Source: Prevotellaceae bacterium (lineage in GTDB: Bacteria; Bacteroidota; Bacteroidia; Bacteroidales; UBA932). From it: DNA of 13,825 nt. A program made the position numbers and the translations under genes. The notes under the pieces are model-generated. The model ran no database searches and was not told the DNA's origin. It worked only from the letters and a program-made list of their open reading frames with translations. The stretch spans positions 1 to 13,825 of the forward strand of contig JAITQP010000163.1 in NCBI GenBank assembly GCA_031288885.1, in the 5' to 3' direction. Of the stretch, positions 7,217 to 13,825 are shown one piece after another; the stretch's first letter is position 1, and every line of letters begins with the position of its first letter.

Positions 7217-7477
7217 TTGTTTATGGTATGAAAATGAGCATTTTACGTATGTGGGTACATTTTTGGTATGTTCATCAAAGTGTTTGCTGTATATGTACCA
7301 CTGCTCGGATATCGGTTTTTATTCCGAGTAAAACTCGTCTTAGGTAATTGTACGGAGTGATACAAAGATACACTAATTTTTAATACAACGCAATACAACA
7401 AGTGGAGGGCAAAAAGGCTCGAAAAACCAAACTCATTTTAAAGTGGATATATTGATTAACTGAAAATTACGATATGT
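7217..7477. other. AT-rich non-coding stretch between tRNA scar and dnaB
   Basis: No convincing gene is present. It contains a minus-strand promoter (7363-7393), a short hairpin with arms CTCGGA (7304-7309) and TCCGAG (7323-7328), an inverted pair GGTACAT (7254-7260)/ATGTACC (7293-7299), and GGTATG repeated 40 bp apart (7225, 7265). Such short repeats next to a tRNA 3' end could be integrase arm sites, but that is inference. Confidence 0.5.
7363..7393 (-). promoter_or_regulatory. Promoter pointing at the tRNA fragment
   Basis: On the minus strand, TTG (7391-7393), a 20-nt spacer and TATCTTTG (7363-7370) match the Bacteroidota promoter. Downstream there is no ORF longer than about 10 codons before the tRNA fragment, so it would make a short RNA ending at the terminator at 7105-7137. 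Confidence 0.6.
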
Positions 7478-7507
7478 AGTAAAGCCCGCATTTGCGCGGG
7501 CTTTACT
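7478..7507 (-). terminator. dnaB transcript terminator hairpin
   Basis: A perfect 12-bp stem (AGTAAAGCCCGC/GCGGGCTTTACT) with a 6-nt loop lies 12 nt after the dnaB stop. The U-run is limited to the CTTT within the stem, so it is a somewhat weak intrinsic terminator. Confidence 0.75.
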
Positions 7508-7519
7508 AATAGCTAACCA

Positions 7520-9067
7520 CTAAAACGGCGCATCCTCCGCGTGTATACCTCCCGATATAAAGGAGGCGTTGTCGGGCTTGAGCGCCGCCTCCGGAACGTC
7601 CTTGTTCATCTTTGAGCCGAACGTTTGCATGGAGGCGGCGGGCATGAGGCTATCCAGCCGGTCGTCCTCGAGGTTGGTGAACTTTGCCTGCGCGGCGCGG
7701 AAGCGCAGGCGCACGTCGCCCACCGCGCCGTTGCGGTGCTTGGCGACCAGAATGTCCGCCATGCCGAGGGTTGAGCCGTTGCTGTCCTCCAGAATATCGT
7801 AGTACTCCGGCCGGTGGATAAACGCCACGATGTCGGCGTCCTGCTCTATGGCGCCCGACTCGCGGAGGTCGCTCAGCACCGGCCGCATGTTGCCCTTTAC
7901 GCGCGTTTCCACCGAGCGGTTGAGCTGCGAGAGGGCAATGATGGGGATGTTGAGCTCCTTTGCGATGGCCTTCAGGGAGCGCGAAATGGCGGCGACCTCC
8001 TGCTCGCGAAAGCCGCGCGTTTCGGGAGGCCCGCTCATCAGCTGGAGGTAGTCGATAATGATGCACTGTATGTTGTGGGTGGTGTAGAGGCGGCGGGCCT
8101 TGGAGCGGAACTCAAAGATGCTCAGCCCGGGCGTGTCGTCAATGAACATGGGCGCGCTGAGCAGCGGGCGGATGCTCTTGCTGAGCTGCTGCATTTCCTC
8201 TTGGTCGAGCCGCCCGCTGCGGAGCTTGTCGCCGCTAAAGCCGCTTTCGCTCATAAAGAGGCGCGTTACCAGCTGCTCGCTCGCCATTTCGAGCGAAAAG
8301 AACGCCACGGGCCGGCTGAAGTCGATGGCCATGTTGCGCGCCATGGAGAGCACAAAGGCGGTTTTGCCCATTGCGGGGCGGGCGGCAATAATTATCAGGT
8401 CGGAGGGCTGCCAGCCCTGCGTCAGGCGGTCGAGGGTGGTGAAGCCCGTGGGGACGCCAATGGTGTCGCCCTCGTGCTTGCTGGCCTCCTCAATGTTTTT
8501 CATCACCTTGTCCACCACGTTGGCCACGGGCTGCGCCTCGCGCTTAATGTTGCCCTCCGCCAGCGTGAGGATGTCCTGCTGCGCCGAGTCGAGCAAGTCC
8601 TCCACGTCGGTGGCGTCGTCGAACGAGCGGCGCTGCACCTCGCTCGATATGCGGATGAGCTCGCGCTGGATGTACTTTTGGGCGATAATCTTGGCGTGGT
8701 AGTCGATGTTTGCCGCCGAGCCCACCTTTAGCGTGAGCGACGAGAGGTACTGTGCACCGCCCACCTCCTCCAGCAGGTTCTCCTTCCGCAGCTCCTGCGT
8801 AACGGTGTAAATGTCGATGGGCTCCAGCCTGTGCGACAGGGCGGAGATGGCGCGGAATATCTTTTGGTGGGCGTCCCTGTAAAAGCTTTCGGGCTTGAGG
8901 ATGTCGAGCACGTCCACCACCGCATCCTTTTCGAGCATGGCGGCGCCCAGCACGGCGGCCTCCAAATCGAGCGCCTGCGGCGGCACTTTGCCCAGCTCCA
9001 GCCCTACGGTGGTTACGCTTACCTCCTGCTTTCTTGTCCGCTTGCGCGGGGTTGTTCCTTCTGTCAT
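7520..9067 (-). CDS. dnaB: Replicative DNA helicase DnaB
   Basis: The hexameric 5'-3' helicase that unwinds DNA at the replication fork and recruits primase. Seen in 515 aa: the N-terminal DnaB domain (about 30-135, opening PPQALDLEAAVLGAAM), a linker helix region (about 150-200), and a RecA-like ATPase domain (about 205-465). The ATPase carries Walker A ARPAMGKT (229-236), FFSLEM (257-261), Walker B IIIDYLQLM (336-344), the SQLNR segment (380-384) and KHRNGAVG (443-450). Length and all motifs are normal; no intein is present. The C-terminal tail (about 475-515) is a variable, probably disordered extension. The ATG follows an AT-rich upstream region; no exact TAnnTTTG box was found for it. 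It is transcribed away from ispD and is the clearest chromosomal-backbone gene here, which helps to place the tRNA scar's right side. Confidence 0.98.
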   Translation of the reverse strand: MTEGTTPRKRTRKQEVSVTTVGLELGKVPPQALDLEAAVLGAAMLEKDAVVDVLDILKPESFYRDAHQKIFRAISALSHRLEPIDIYTVTQELRKENLLEEVGGAQYLSSLTLKVGSAANIDYHAKIIAQKYIQRELIRISSEVQRRSFDDATDVEDLLDSAQQDILTLAEGNIKREAQPVANVVDKVMKNIEEASKHEGDTIGVPTGFTTLDRLTQGWQPSDLIIIAARPAMGKTAFVLSMARNMAIDFSRPVAFFSLEMASEQLVTRLFMSESGFSGDKLRSGRLDQEEMQQLSKSIRPLLSAPMFIDDTPGLSIFEFRSKARRLYTTHNIQCIIIDYLQLMSGPPETRGFREQEVAAISRSLKAIAKELNIPIIALSQLNRSVETRVKGNMRPVLSDLRESGAIEQDADIVAFIHRPEYYDILEDSNGSTLGMADILVAKHRNGAVGDVRLRFRAAQAKFTNLEDDRLDSLMPAASMQTFGSKMNKDVPEAALKPDNASFISGGIHAEDAPF

Positions 9068-9162
9068 TGGAATATATAGAATTTCAAGTTGTTTTTGTTG
9101 CAGCTATACCTTGCTGCTACCACTGCAAGTAATATTTGTTGCAACGGCGCTCAGCGGCTTTC

Positions 9163-9180
9163 ACATTCCGTTAGGAATGT
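9163..9180. repeat. Short palindrome, candidate dispersed repeat
   Basis: ACATTCC and GGAATGT pair perfectly around a GTTA loop, upstream of dnaB in the non-coding strip. It has no U-run. It resembles intergenic palindromes that recur in many genomes; copy number cannot be judged here. Confidence 0.45.
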
Positions 9181-9240
9181 AAAAGCAACCACGGCAATTT
9201 ACCGGATTTGAGCCGAATTTTTTCGTTGTAAGCACGCCTC

Positions 9241-9272
9241 GCGTCATTGCGAGCGGAGCGAAGCAATCCAGA
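9241..9272. repeat. REP-like palindromic element
   Basis: The core ATTGCGAGCGGAGCGAAGCAAT is an imperfect palindrome (ATTGC/GCAAT ends) within GCGTCATTG...TCCAGA. This phrase is a widespread intergenic repeat in bacterial genomes. It sits between the divergent dnaB and ispD genes. Confidence 0.6.
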
Positions 9273-9424
9273 ATGTTTACTGAGCTGCAAAAACGTTACT
9301 ACGTAGCTCGCCTCTCCTCCTTCTCTTTTGTCCGCCAAAATTACATTTATCCGCCCAAAAATGGTGTGGTAGGCGGATTTTTAGTTATCTACAGCAAAAA
9401 TGTTGAGAAAATGTTGGTAAGTTG

Positions 9425-9454
9425 TTGCATGTTGGAAACTTTTTTGTACTTTTG
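9425..9454 (+). promoter_or_regulatory. ispD promoter
   Basis: TTG (9425-9427), a 19-nt spacer and TACTTTTG (9447-9454) match the Bacteroidota -33/-7 pattern. The start codon of ispD lies 53 nt downstream, so ispD and probably the methyltransferase gene are read from here. Confidence 0.75.
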
Positions 9455-9507
9455 CTGCTCAAAAAAATGTTGATAAATTGTCAGCTTATTTATAGCCCGT
9501 TGGTACA

Positions 9508-10191
9508 TTGCAGAAAAGACACGCTATAGTGGTGGCCGGAGGTCGCGGCGCGCGGTTTGGCAGCGCGGAGCCTAAGCAATTTTTGCTGCTCCACGGCAGG
9601 CCGGTTTTGCTGCACGCCATGGAGCGGTTTTTTGCCTACGACAGCGCCATCGGCATCACGCTGGCGCTGCCCGAAGGGCAGCTGGAGCGCTGGCGCGCCC
9701 TCGCGCGGCAGCACGGCGTAACCATCCCCCACGCGGTGGTTGCGGGCGGCGAAACCCGCTTCCACTCGGTGCAGCGCGCGCTCAAAACCCTTGCCGGCAG
9801 CGGCGGCGATGCGCTGGTGGCCGTGCACGACGGCGTTCGCCCGCTGGTGAGCGGCGCCACCATTGCCGCCTGCTTTGAGGCGGCCGAGCGCACGGGCGCC
9901 GCCGTGCCGGTAACGCCGCTCACCGACTCCCTCCGCCGGCTTTCGCCCACGGGCGAAAGCGTGGCGGTGAACAGGGAGGACTTTTGCGCCGTGCAAACGC
10001 CGCAGGTTTTCCGCCTCAGCGTGCTGCGCGAGGCCTACGGGCAGGCGTTTTGCGGCGATTTTACCGACGACGCCTCCGTGGTGGAGCGCGCGGGCTACAG
10101 GGTGGCGCTGGTGGCGGGCAACCCCGAGAACATCAAAATTACAAAACCGGCGGACTTGCTGCTGGCAAGGGAGCTGGAAGCTAAAAATTAG
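9508..10191 (+). CDS. ispD: 2-C-methyl-D-erythritol 4-phosphate cytidylyltransferase
   Basis: IspD catalyses the third step of the cytosolic MEP pathway to isoprenoid precursors: MEP + CTP to CDP-ME + PPi. Seen: nucleotide-binding AIVVAGGRGARFG followed by PKQF (conserved Arg16 and Lys23), VAGGETRFHSVQRAL, the active-site segment AVHDGVRPLV, a TDSLR segment, and the TPQVFR and FTDDASVVE motifs. At 227 aa it is of usual length and complete, with no IspF fusion. The start is a TTG: the frame has no ATG or GTG before the glycine loop, and TTG gives the MQKRHAIVVAGG N-terminus expected for the family. A promoter lies 53 nt upstream. The methyltransferase gene follows after 26 nt, suggesting co-transcription by chance rather than a shared pathway. 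Confidence 0.95.
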   Translation: MQKRHAIVVAGGRGARFGSAEPKQFLLLHGRPVLLHAMERFFAYDSAIGITLALPEGQLERWRALARQHGVTIPHAVVAGGETRFHSVQRALKTLAGSGGDALVAVHDGVRPLVSGATIAACFEAAERTGAAVPVTPLTDSLRRLSPTGESVAVNREDFCAVQTPQVFRLSVLREAYGQAFCGDFTDDASVVERAGYRVALVAGNPENIKITKPADLLLARELEAKN

Positions 10192-10217
10192 AACGAAAAA
10201 AGATTAATGGTAAATAT

Positions 10218-11399
10218 ATGAAGAAAAAATTTAAATTTATCGACCTGTTTTGTGGGTTGGGCGGATTTCACGTGGCGCTGTCGAAGCTGGGCGGGACGTG
10301 CGTTTTTGCGTCGGACATCGATTCCGATTGCAGGCAAGTGTATAAGGATAACTTTGGGCTGGAGCCGCACGGCGATATTACCAAGGTGGACGAAAAGGAT
10401 ATCCCCGCGCACGATGTGCTCTGCGCGGGCTTTCCCTGTCAGGCGTTCTCCAAGGCCGGCAAGCGCGAGGGCATGACCGACCCCCGCGGCACGCTCTTTT
10501 TTGACGTTATCCGCATTGTGGAGCACCACAAGCCGTCGTACCTCATGCTCGAGAACGTGCGCAACCTCGTTGGGCACGACGACGGCAACACGTGGCGCGT
10601 GGTGAAGGAGCACCTGCGCGCGCTCGGCTACGTTTTCCCCGACGAGCCCATCATCTTCAGCCCGCACATGCTCGGCATCCCGCAGTTTCGCGAGCGCGTG
10701 TTCATCCTGTGCCAGCGCAAGGACGTGGCGCGGCGCAACCTGCAAATCAAAAAGCCGCTCACCAAGCCGGAGTGCCACGCCGAGCAAATCCTCCTGACGA
10801 GCGACGACACAACGCCCGACATTTCGCGCTACACGCTCTCCAACACCGAGCTGAAGGTGCTGGACTTGTGGAACGAATTTATTCGGGGCGTCAAGCCGCC
10901 GCTGCCCACCTTCCCCGTGTGGACGGAGGAGTTCCGCGAGGTAAACCGCTGCACCAGCTTGGAAAACCTGCCGGCGTGGAAGCGCAACATCATCCTGCGC
11001 AACCGCGCGCTGTACGACCGAAACAAGCCCTTTATCGACGCGTGGCTGAAGAGGTGCGCCGCCTGCAGCGCCTTTGCCGGCGCCAAGGCAAAGCTGGAGT
11101 GGCAGTCGGGCGAAAACGCAAAGCCCAACATGTGGGAGAATATCCTGCAGTTCCGCCCCTCCGGCGTGCGGGTAAAGCGCCCCACCTACTTTCCGGCGCT
11201 GGTGGCCATTACGCAGACCTCCATCGTGGGGAGCCTGCGCCGCCGCCTCACGCCCCGCGAAACGGCGCGCCTGCAAAGCTTCCCCGACTCCTACAAGCTC
11301 CACCCCAACGACCGCATCGCCTACCGCCAGCTGGGAAATTCGGTAAACGTGGAGGTGGTGCAGTTCTTTGCCCGCCAGCTGCTGAAGAGCGTAGCGTAG
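10218..11399 (+). CDS. DNA (cytosine-5) methyltransferase, type II
   Basis: Transfers a methyl group from SAM to C5 of cytosine in a specific DNA site. In order: motif I FIDLFCGLGGF (7-17), motif IV GFPCQAFS with catalytic Cys74 (71-78), motif VI ENV (112-114), motif VIII QFRERVF (156-162), a target-recognition region (about 175-340), motif IX RLTPRETARLQSFP (343-356) and motif X YRQLGNSV (369-376). All catalytic motifs are intact in 393 aa. The recognition sequence cannot be read from the protein. No restriction endonuclease, Vsr repair gene or controller gene follows; the next gene is an unrelated glycosidase. Base composition matches the GC-rich neighbours, so it is not an obviously recent import. 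It is either an orphan regulatory or protective methylase, or its nuclease partner is elsewhere. Confidence 0.95.
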   Translation: MKKKFKFIDLFCGLGGFHVALSKLGGTCVFASDIDSDCRQVYKDNFGLEPHGDITKVDEKDIPAHDVLCAGFPCQAFSKAGKREGMTDPRGTLFFDVIRIVEHHKPSYLMLENVRNLVGHDDGNTWRVVKEHLRALGYVFPDEPIIFSPHMLGIPQFRERVFILCQRKDVARRNLQIKKPLTKPECHAEQILLTSDDTTPDISRYTLSNTELKVLDLWNEFIRGVKPPLPTFPVWTEEFREVNRCTSLENLPAWKRNIILRNRALYDRNKPFIDAWLKRCAACSAFAGAKAKLEWQSGENAKPNMWENILQFRPSGVRVKRPTYFPALVAITQTSIVGSLRRRLTPRETARLQSFPDSYKLHPNDRIAYRQLGNSVNVEVVQFFARQLLKSVA

Positions 11400-11463
11400 G
11401 TCTGCTAGGAGGTAAGAATTTTTGGATGGTAAATTTCATAAAAAATACTTATTTCATTTAAGT

Positions 11464-11480
11464 TTTTCAGCAGCTGAAAA
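11464..11480. promoter_or_regulatory. Palindrome upstream of the GH66 gene, possible operator
   Basis: TTTTCAGC and GCTGAAAA form a perfect 8-bp inverted repeat around a single A, 32 nt before the GH66 ATG. The one-base centre suits a dimeric regulator site better than an RNA hairpin. No regulator gene is adjacent. Confidence 0.35.
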
Positions 11481-11512
11481 TTACATTTACAAAACGCTAA
11501 CCGGTGTAGCCA

Positions 11513-13267
11513 ATGAGGACACTAATAGCAGGGTTACTGTTCGTGGCAGGGTGTGGTTGCAGCAACAAAGCAGCCAATAACCCGAATGTCATTAATATGA
11601 TGGTAGGCAACTCTTTGTTTACCGACAAGGCGAGATACGCGCCCAACGAAGCGGTTGCCTTCACGCTTGAGCATACAGCGCCCGCAGGAAGCAAGGTGCG
11701 CTACCGCCACTTGGGCGCCATCCTTGCCGAAGAAACTCTCACCGGCAAAAGCTGGACATGGACGCCGCCTGCTACCGATTTCAAAGGCTATTTGGCAGAA
11801 GTATATCAGGAAGCTGCCGGAAAGGAAAAGATTATTGCAACCGTAGCCGTGGACGTATCCAGCGATTGGACACGCTTTCCACGCTACGGTTTTCTTTCGG
11901 AATATGGGGTTAAAACAGTTGCCGAAACAAATGCCGTGATAGAATATCTAAACCGGCATCACATTAACAGCATTCAATACTACGACTGGCTGTTTGACCA
12001 CCACAAGCCGCTGGCGGGCACAGCGTCGGCGCCGGCTGCCTCGTGGCCCGACCTGATAAACCGCACCAATTTCCGCACTACCATCGACAATTATATTGCC
12101 GCCGCCAAAAGCCGCAATATGGCGTCGATGTTCTACGACCTTTGCTACGGCGCATTGCAAAATGCCGCTGCCGACGGTGTTGCGGAAAGTTGGTATTTAT
12201 TCAAAGACAACGCCCACACGAATAAAGACAAGCATGATTTATCCTCGCCGTTCCGCAGCAGCATTTATGTGGCTAATCCCGCCAACGGGGAGTGGCTCGA
12301 CTACTTCTCCGGCAGAATAGCGGAAGTCTATGCCGGCTATGATTTCGACGGATTTCACATTGACCAGCTAGGCAACCGCGGCACAGTATATGATTACAGC
12401 GGGAACACGGTAGATATGCCGGAGGGCTTTGCGGCATTCGTCCAAAGGATGAGCACCGACTTCCCGCAAAAACGCCATGCCTTTAACGCGGTAGGCGGCT
12501 ATGGGAAACAGCAAACAGCCAACGCCGGCGTAGACTTCATTTACAGCGAGCTGTGGGGCGACACGCCCAGCTACGCCGATTTGAAAACACTCACGGAAGA
12601 AAATCTCCGCTACAACAGCGCCCTGAATTGTGTGTATGCCGCCTACATGAACTACGACCTTGGCAAGACTAAAAGCACATTCAACACGTCCGGCATACTC
12701 ATGACCGATGCCGTTATGTTTGCCTTGGGCGCTTCGCACATTGAGCTGGGCGAACACATCCTGAATAACGAATATTTTCCGAACGACAATTTGCAGCCGG
12801 ACAACACACTGAAAGCCGCGCTCATTCGCTACTATGACTTTTTAGTGGCGTACCAAAATATCCTGCGCGATGGCGGCACATTCAACATGCTTAACGTCGC
12901 CTCTTCGGGAAAGACAAATGTAGTGGCATGGCCACCGCAAACAGGAAAAATCATTTCGTTACCCAAAAAGGTGGGCAACAAGCAAGTCATTCATCTGTTC
13001 AACTTCGCAAATGCAGCACATTTACAGTGGCGAGATGTGAACGGCACACAACCGGAACCACAGATGCAACAAAACGTGTCGCTGCAAATTAACGTGTCGC
13101 AACCGGTAGCTAAAGCGTGGGTGGCCACGCCCGACAAGGAAGGCAAAATGTACGAAGAAGTTGTATTAAATGCCGGAGACGGCAACCTTACCGTTACAGT
13201 TCCCGCCATAAAATACTGGACAATGCTTGTGCTGGAGTTTGTCGCCAACGATTTCCTGGAAGAATGA
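11513..13267 (+). CDS. Glycoside hydrolase family 66 (dextranase-like) lipoprotein
   Basis: Family GH66 contains endo-dextranases, which cut alpha-1,6-glucan, and cycloisomaltooligosaccharide glucanotransferases. Seen in 584 aa: a lipobox VAGC (Cys14), so an outer-membrane lipoprotein; an N-terminal Ig-like domain (about 30-115); the family's SSDWTRFPRYGFLSEY entry (116-131); and a TIM-barrel with the presumed nucleophile Asp284 in DGFHIDQLG and acid/base Glu346 in IYSELWGD. A C-terminal beta-sandwich runs from about 480 to 580. The large carbohydrate-binding insertion of the cyclising enzymes is not visible, so a dextranase is the better guess. No SusC/SusD, other glycosidase or regulator is adjacent, so it does not sit in a visible polysaccharide utilisation locus. 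An inverted repeat precedes it, and hairpins that could end transcription follow from 13321. Confidence 0.9.
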   Translation: MRTLIAGLLFVAGCGCSNKAANNPNVINMMVGNSLFTDKARYAPNEAVAFTLEHTAPAGSKVRYRHLGAILAEETLTGKSWTWTPPATDFKGYLAEVYQEAAGKEKIIATVAVDVSSDWTRFPRYGFLSEYGVKTVAETNAVIEYLNRHHINSIQYYDWLFDHHKPLAGTASAPAASWPDLINRTNFRTTIDNYIAAAKSRNMASMFYDLCYGALQNAAADGVAESWYLFKDNAHTNKDKHDLSSPFRSSIYVANPANGEWLDYFSGRIAEVYAGYDFDGFHIDQLGNRGTVYDYSGNTVDMPEGFAAFVQRMSTDFPQKRHAFNAVGGYGKQQTANAGVDFIYSELWGDTPSYADLKTLTEENLRYNSALNCVYAAYMNYDLGKTKSTFNTSGILMTDAVMFALGASHIELGEHILNNEYFPNDNLQPDNTLKAALIRYYDFLVAYQNILRDGGTFNMLNVASSGKTNVVAWPPQTGKIISLPKKVGNKQVIHLFNFANAAHLQWRDVNGTQPEPQMQQNVSLQINVSQPVAKAWVATPDKEGKMYEEVVLNAGDGNLTVTVPAIKYWTMLVLEFVANDFLEE

Positions 13268-13320
13268 GAATGGAAATGTCCACGTAGCACATTTGCTTAT
13301 GAATTTTCTCCCTTTCTCGC

Positions 13321-13382
13321 AAGCCCTGAAAGGGCTTAATCTTCATAACCGCAGGTCAGCGACCTGCGGAGAGGGCGCCCTC
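13321..13382. repeat. Cluster of three hairpins downstream of GH66
   Basis: Three inverted repeats lie in tandem. AAGCCCT/AGGGCTT has a 3-nt loop (13321-13337), CCGCAGGTC/GACCTGCGG has an AGC loop (13349-13369), and GAGGGC/GCCCTC is a perfect palindrome (13371-13382). The arrangement resembles a dispersed REP/BIME-type element. The first hairpin may also stop GH66 transcription. Confidence 0.75.
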
Positions 13383-13395
13383 CTCTCTCTCCCTG

Positions 13396-13486
13396 CCTGC
13401 CTGAAAGTCAGGATTTTTAAGACTTAAAGCCTTTACTTTGCTCACCTTGTTTATTTTAAGGTGTTCGCGAGCTCGCTTCAGGCAGG
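13396..13486. repeat. 10-bp inverted repeat pair with internal palindromes
   Basis: CCTGCCTGAA (13396-13405) pairs with TTCAGGCAGG (13477-13486) across 71 bp. Between the arms lie CACCTT/AAGGTG (13443-13463) and the perfect palindrome GCGAGCTCGC (13467-13476). Confidence 0.55.
13400..13418 (+). terminator. Weak intrinsic terminator candidate
   Basis: CCTGA/TCAGG with an AAG loop is followed by ATTTTT. The 5-bp stem is short; it may back up the hairpins upstream in ending GH66 transcription. Confidence 0.4.
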
Positions 13487-13555
13487 GAAGAGGCGGGGCG
13501 GCGCGAGGCGTGTAACGTTGCAAAAACGTCTTTTTTTACTGAAAAAAATATTTTT

Positions 13556-13586
13556 TTTGCATAATAAAAATATTTTACTACCTTTG
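13556..13586 (+). promoter_or_regulatory. Perfect Bacteroidota promoter before the AC-repeat ORF
   Basis: TTTG (13556-13559), a 19-nt spacer and TACCTTTG (13579-13586) match both elements and spacing. It lies in a very AT-rich strip right after GC-rich hairpins. The ORF start at 13616 is 29 nt downstream. Confidence 0.8.
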
Positions 13587-13615
13587 CAAACAATTTTGTT
13601 TATGAACTACACAAG

Positions 13616-13825
<210 letters not shown>

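Noticed and set aside
6921..7217. 98-aa minus-strand ORF starting MTHNQGVTGSSPVGPT
   Set aside because: Its first part is the translated tRNA fragment and it then crosses the intrinsic terminator; the GSSPVGPT phrase is a familiar false ORF over tRNA genes.
7171..7519. A group I intron splitting a tRNA-Ile(CAU) gene
   Set aside because: Known bacterial tRNA introns interrupt the anticodon loop. Here the break is upstream in the anticodon stem, and no 5' exon occurs before dnaB.
7814..8731. 305-aa antisense ORF over dnaB
   Set aside because: A shadow of a highly conserved gene, with low-complexity composition and no domain.
10188..11303. 371-aa antisense ORF over the methyltransferase
   Set aside because: It lies opposite a gene with all catalytic motifs, and long antisense frames are expected in GC-rich codon usage; the His/Arg/Ala-rich product shows no domain.
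11426..11461. 11-codon ORF preceded by AGGAGG, possible leader peptide of the GH66 gene
   Set aside because: The AGGAGG lies 13 nt from the ATG, the peptide shows no attenuator logic, and Shine-Dalgarno motifs are a weak guide in this phylum.

Overview
The window comes from a member of the Bacteroidota, probably Bacteroidales. Seven sites match the -7 box peculiar to that phylum (TAnnTTTG), and three of them also have a TTG/TTTG -33 element at 19-20 nt. Other signs are a cell-surface protein ending in a gliding/type IX-secretion-type C-terminal domain, a serine-type sulfatase lipoprotein and a lipoprotein GH66 dextranase. Most of the sequence is GC-rich. The stretch from about 4230 to 7510 is visibly AT-richer and looks like an accessory island.

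Layout. 1-4218: a sulfatase lipoprotein (+) converges on a large secreted lamin-tail-domain protein (-). 4219-4302 is a divergent promoter region serving the secreted protein and a small outer-membrane barrel protein (4408-4887, +), which ends at a strong bidirectional terminator. 5025-6533 (-) is a three-part protein: DUF4062, a GHKL-type ATP-binding region and a winged helix. A 12-bp tandem repeat encodes its linker. 6534-7170 lacks long genes. It holds a perfect promoter followed by three tiny, closely packed leftward reading frames, two of them predicted membrane peptides, and one doubtful rightward small frame. 7171-7216 is the 3' part only of a CAU-anticodon tRNA (probably tRNA-Ile2), followed by an intrinsic terminator. 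It looks like an integration scar. A promoter at 7363-7393 could drive a short RNA through it.

7520-9067 is dnaB (-), the replicative helicase. After an intergenic region with dispersed palindromic repeats and a good promoter come ispD (TTG start, isoprenoid MEP pathway) and, 26 nt later, a complete 5-methylcytosine DNA methyltransferase with no restriction partner in view. 11513-13267 is the GH66 dextranase-like lipoprotein.

The right end (13268-13825) is non-housekeeping DNA. It has a cluster of strong hairpins, then a perfect promoter reading into an open frame that enters an uninterrupted 85-nt (AC)n tract, translated as His-Thr repeats, and runs off the window. Slippage in that tract would shift the frame, so it is a candidate phase-variable locus.

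Functionally the surface genes (sulfatase, GH66, LTD protein, barrel) suit a polysaccharide-degrading Bacteroidota, but they do not form one polysaccharide utilisation locus: no SusC/SusD pair is present. The most unusual signals are the AC-repeat frame, the tiny-ORF trio, the tRNA scar with its possible transcript, and the repeat-linked DUF4062 protein.
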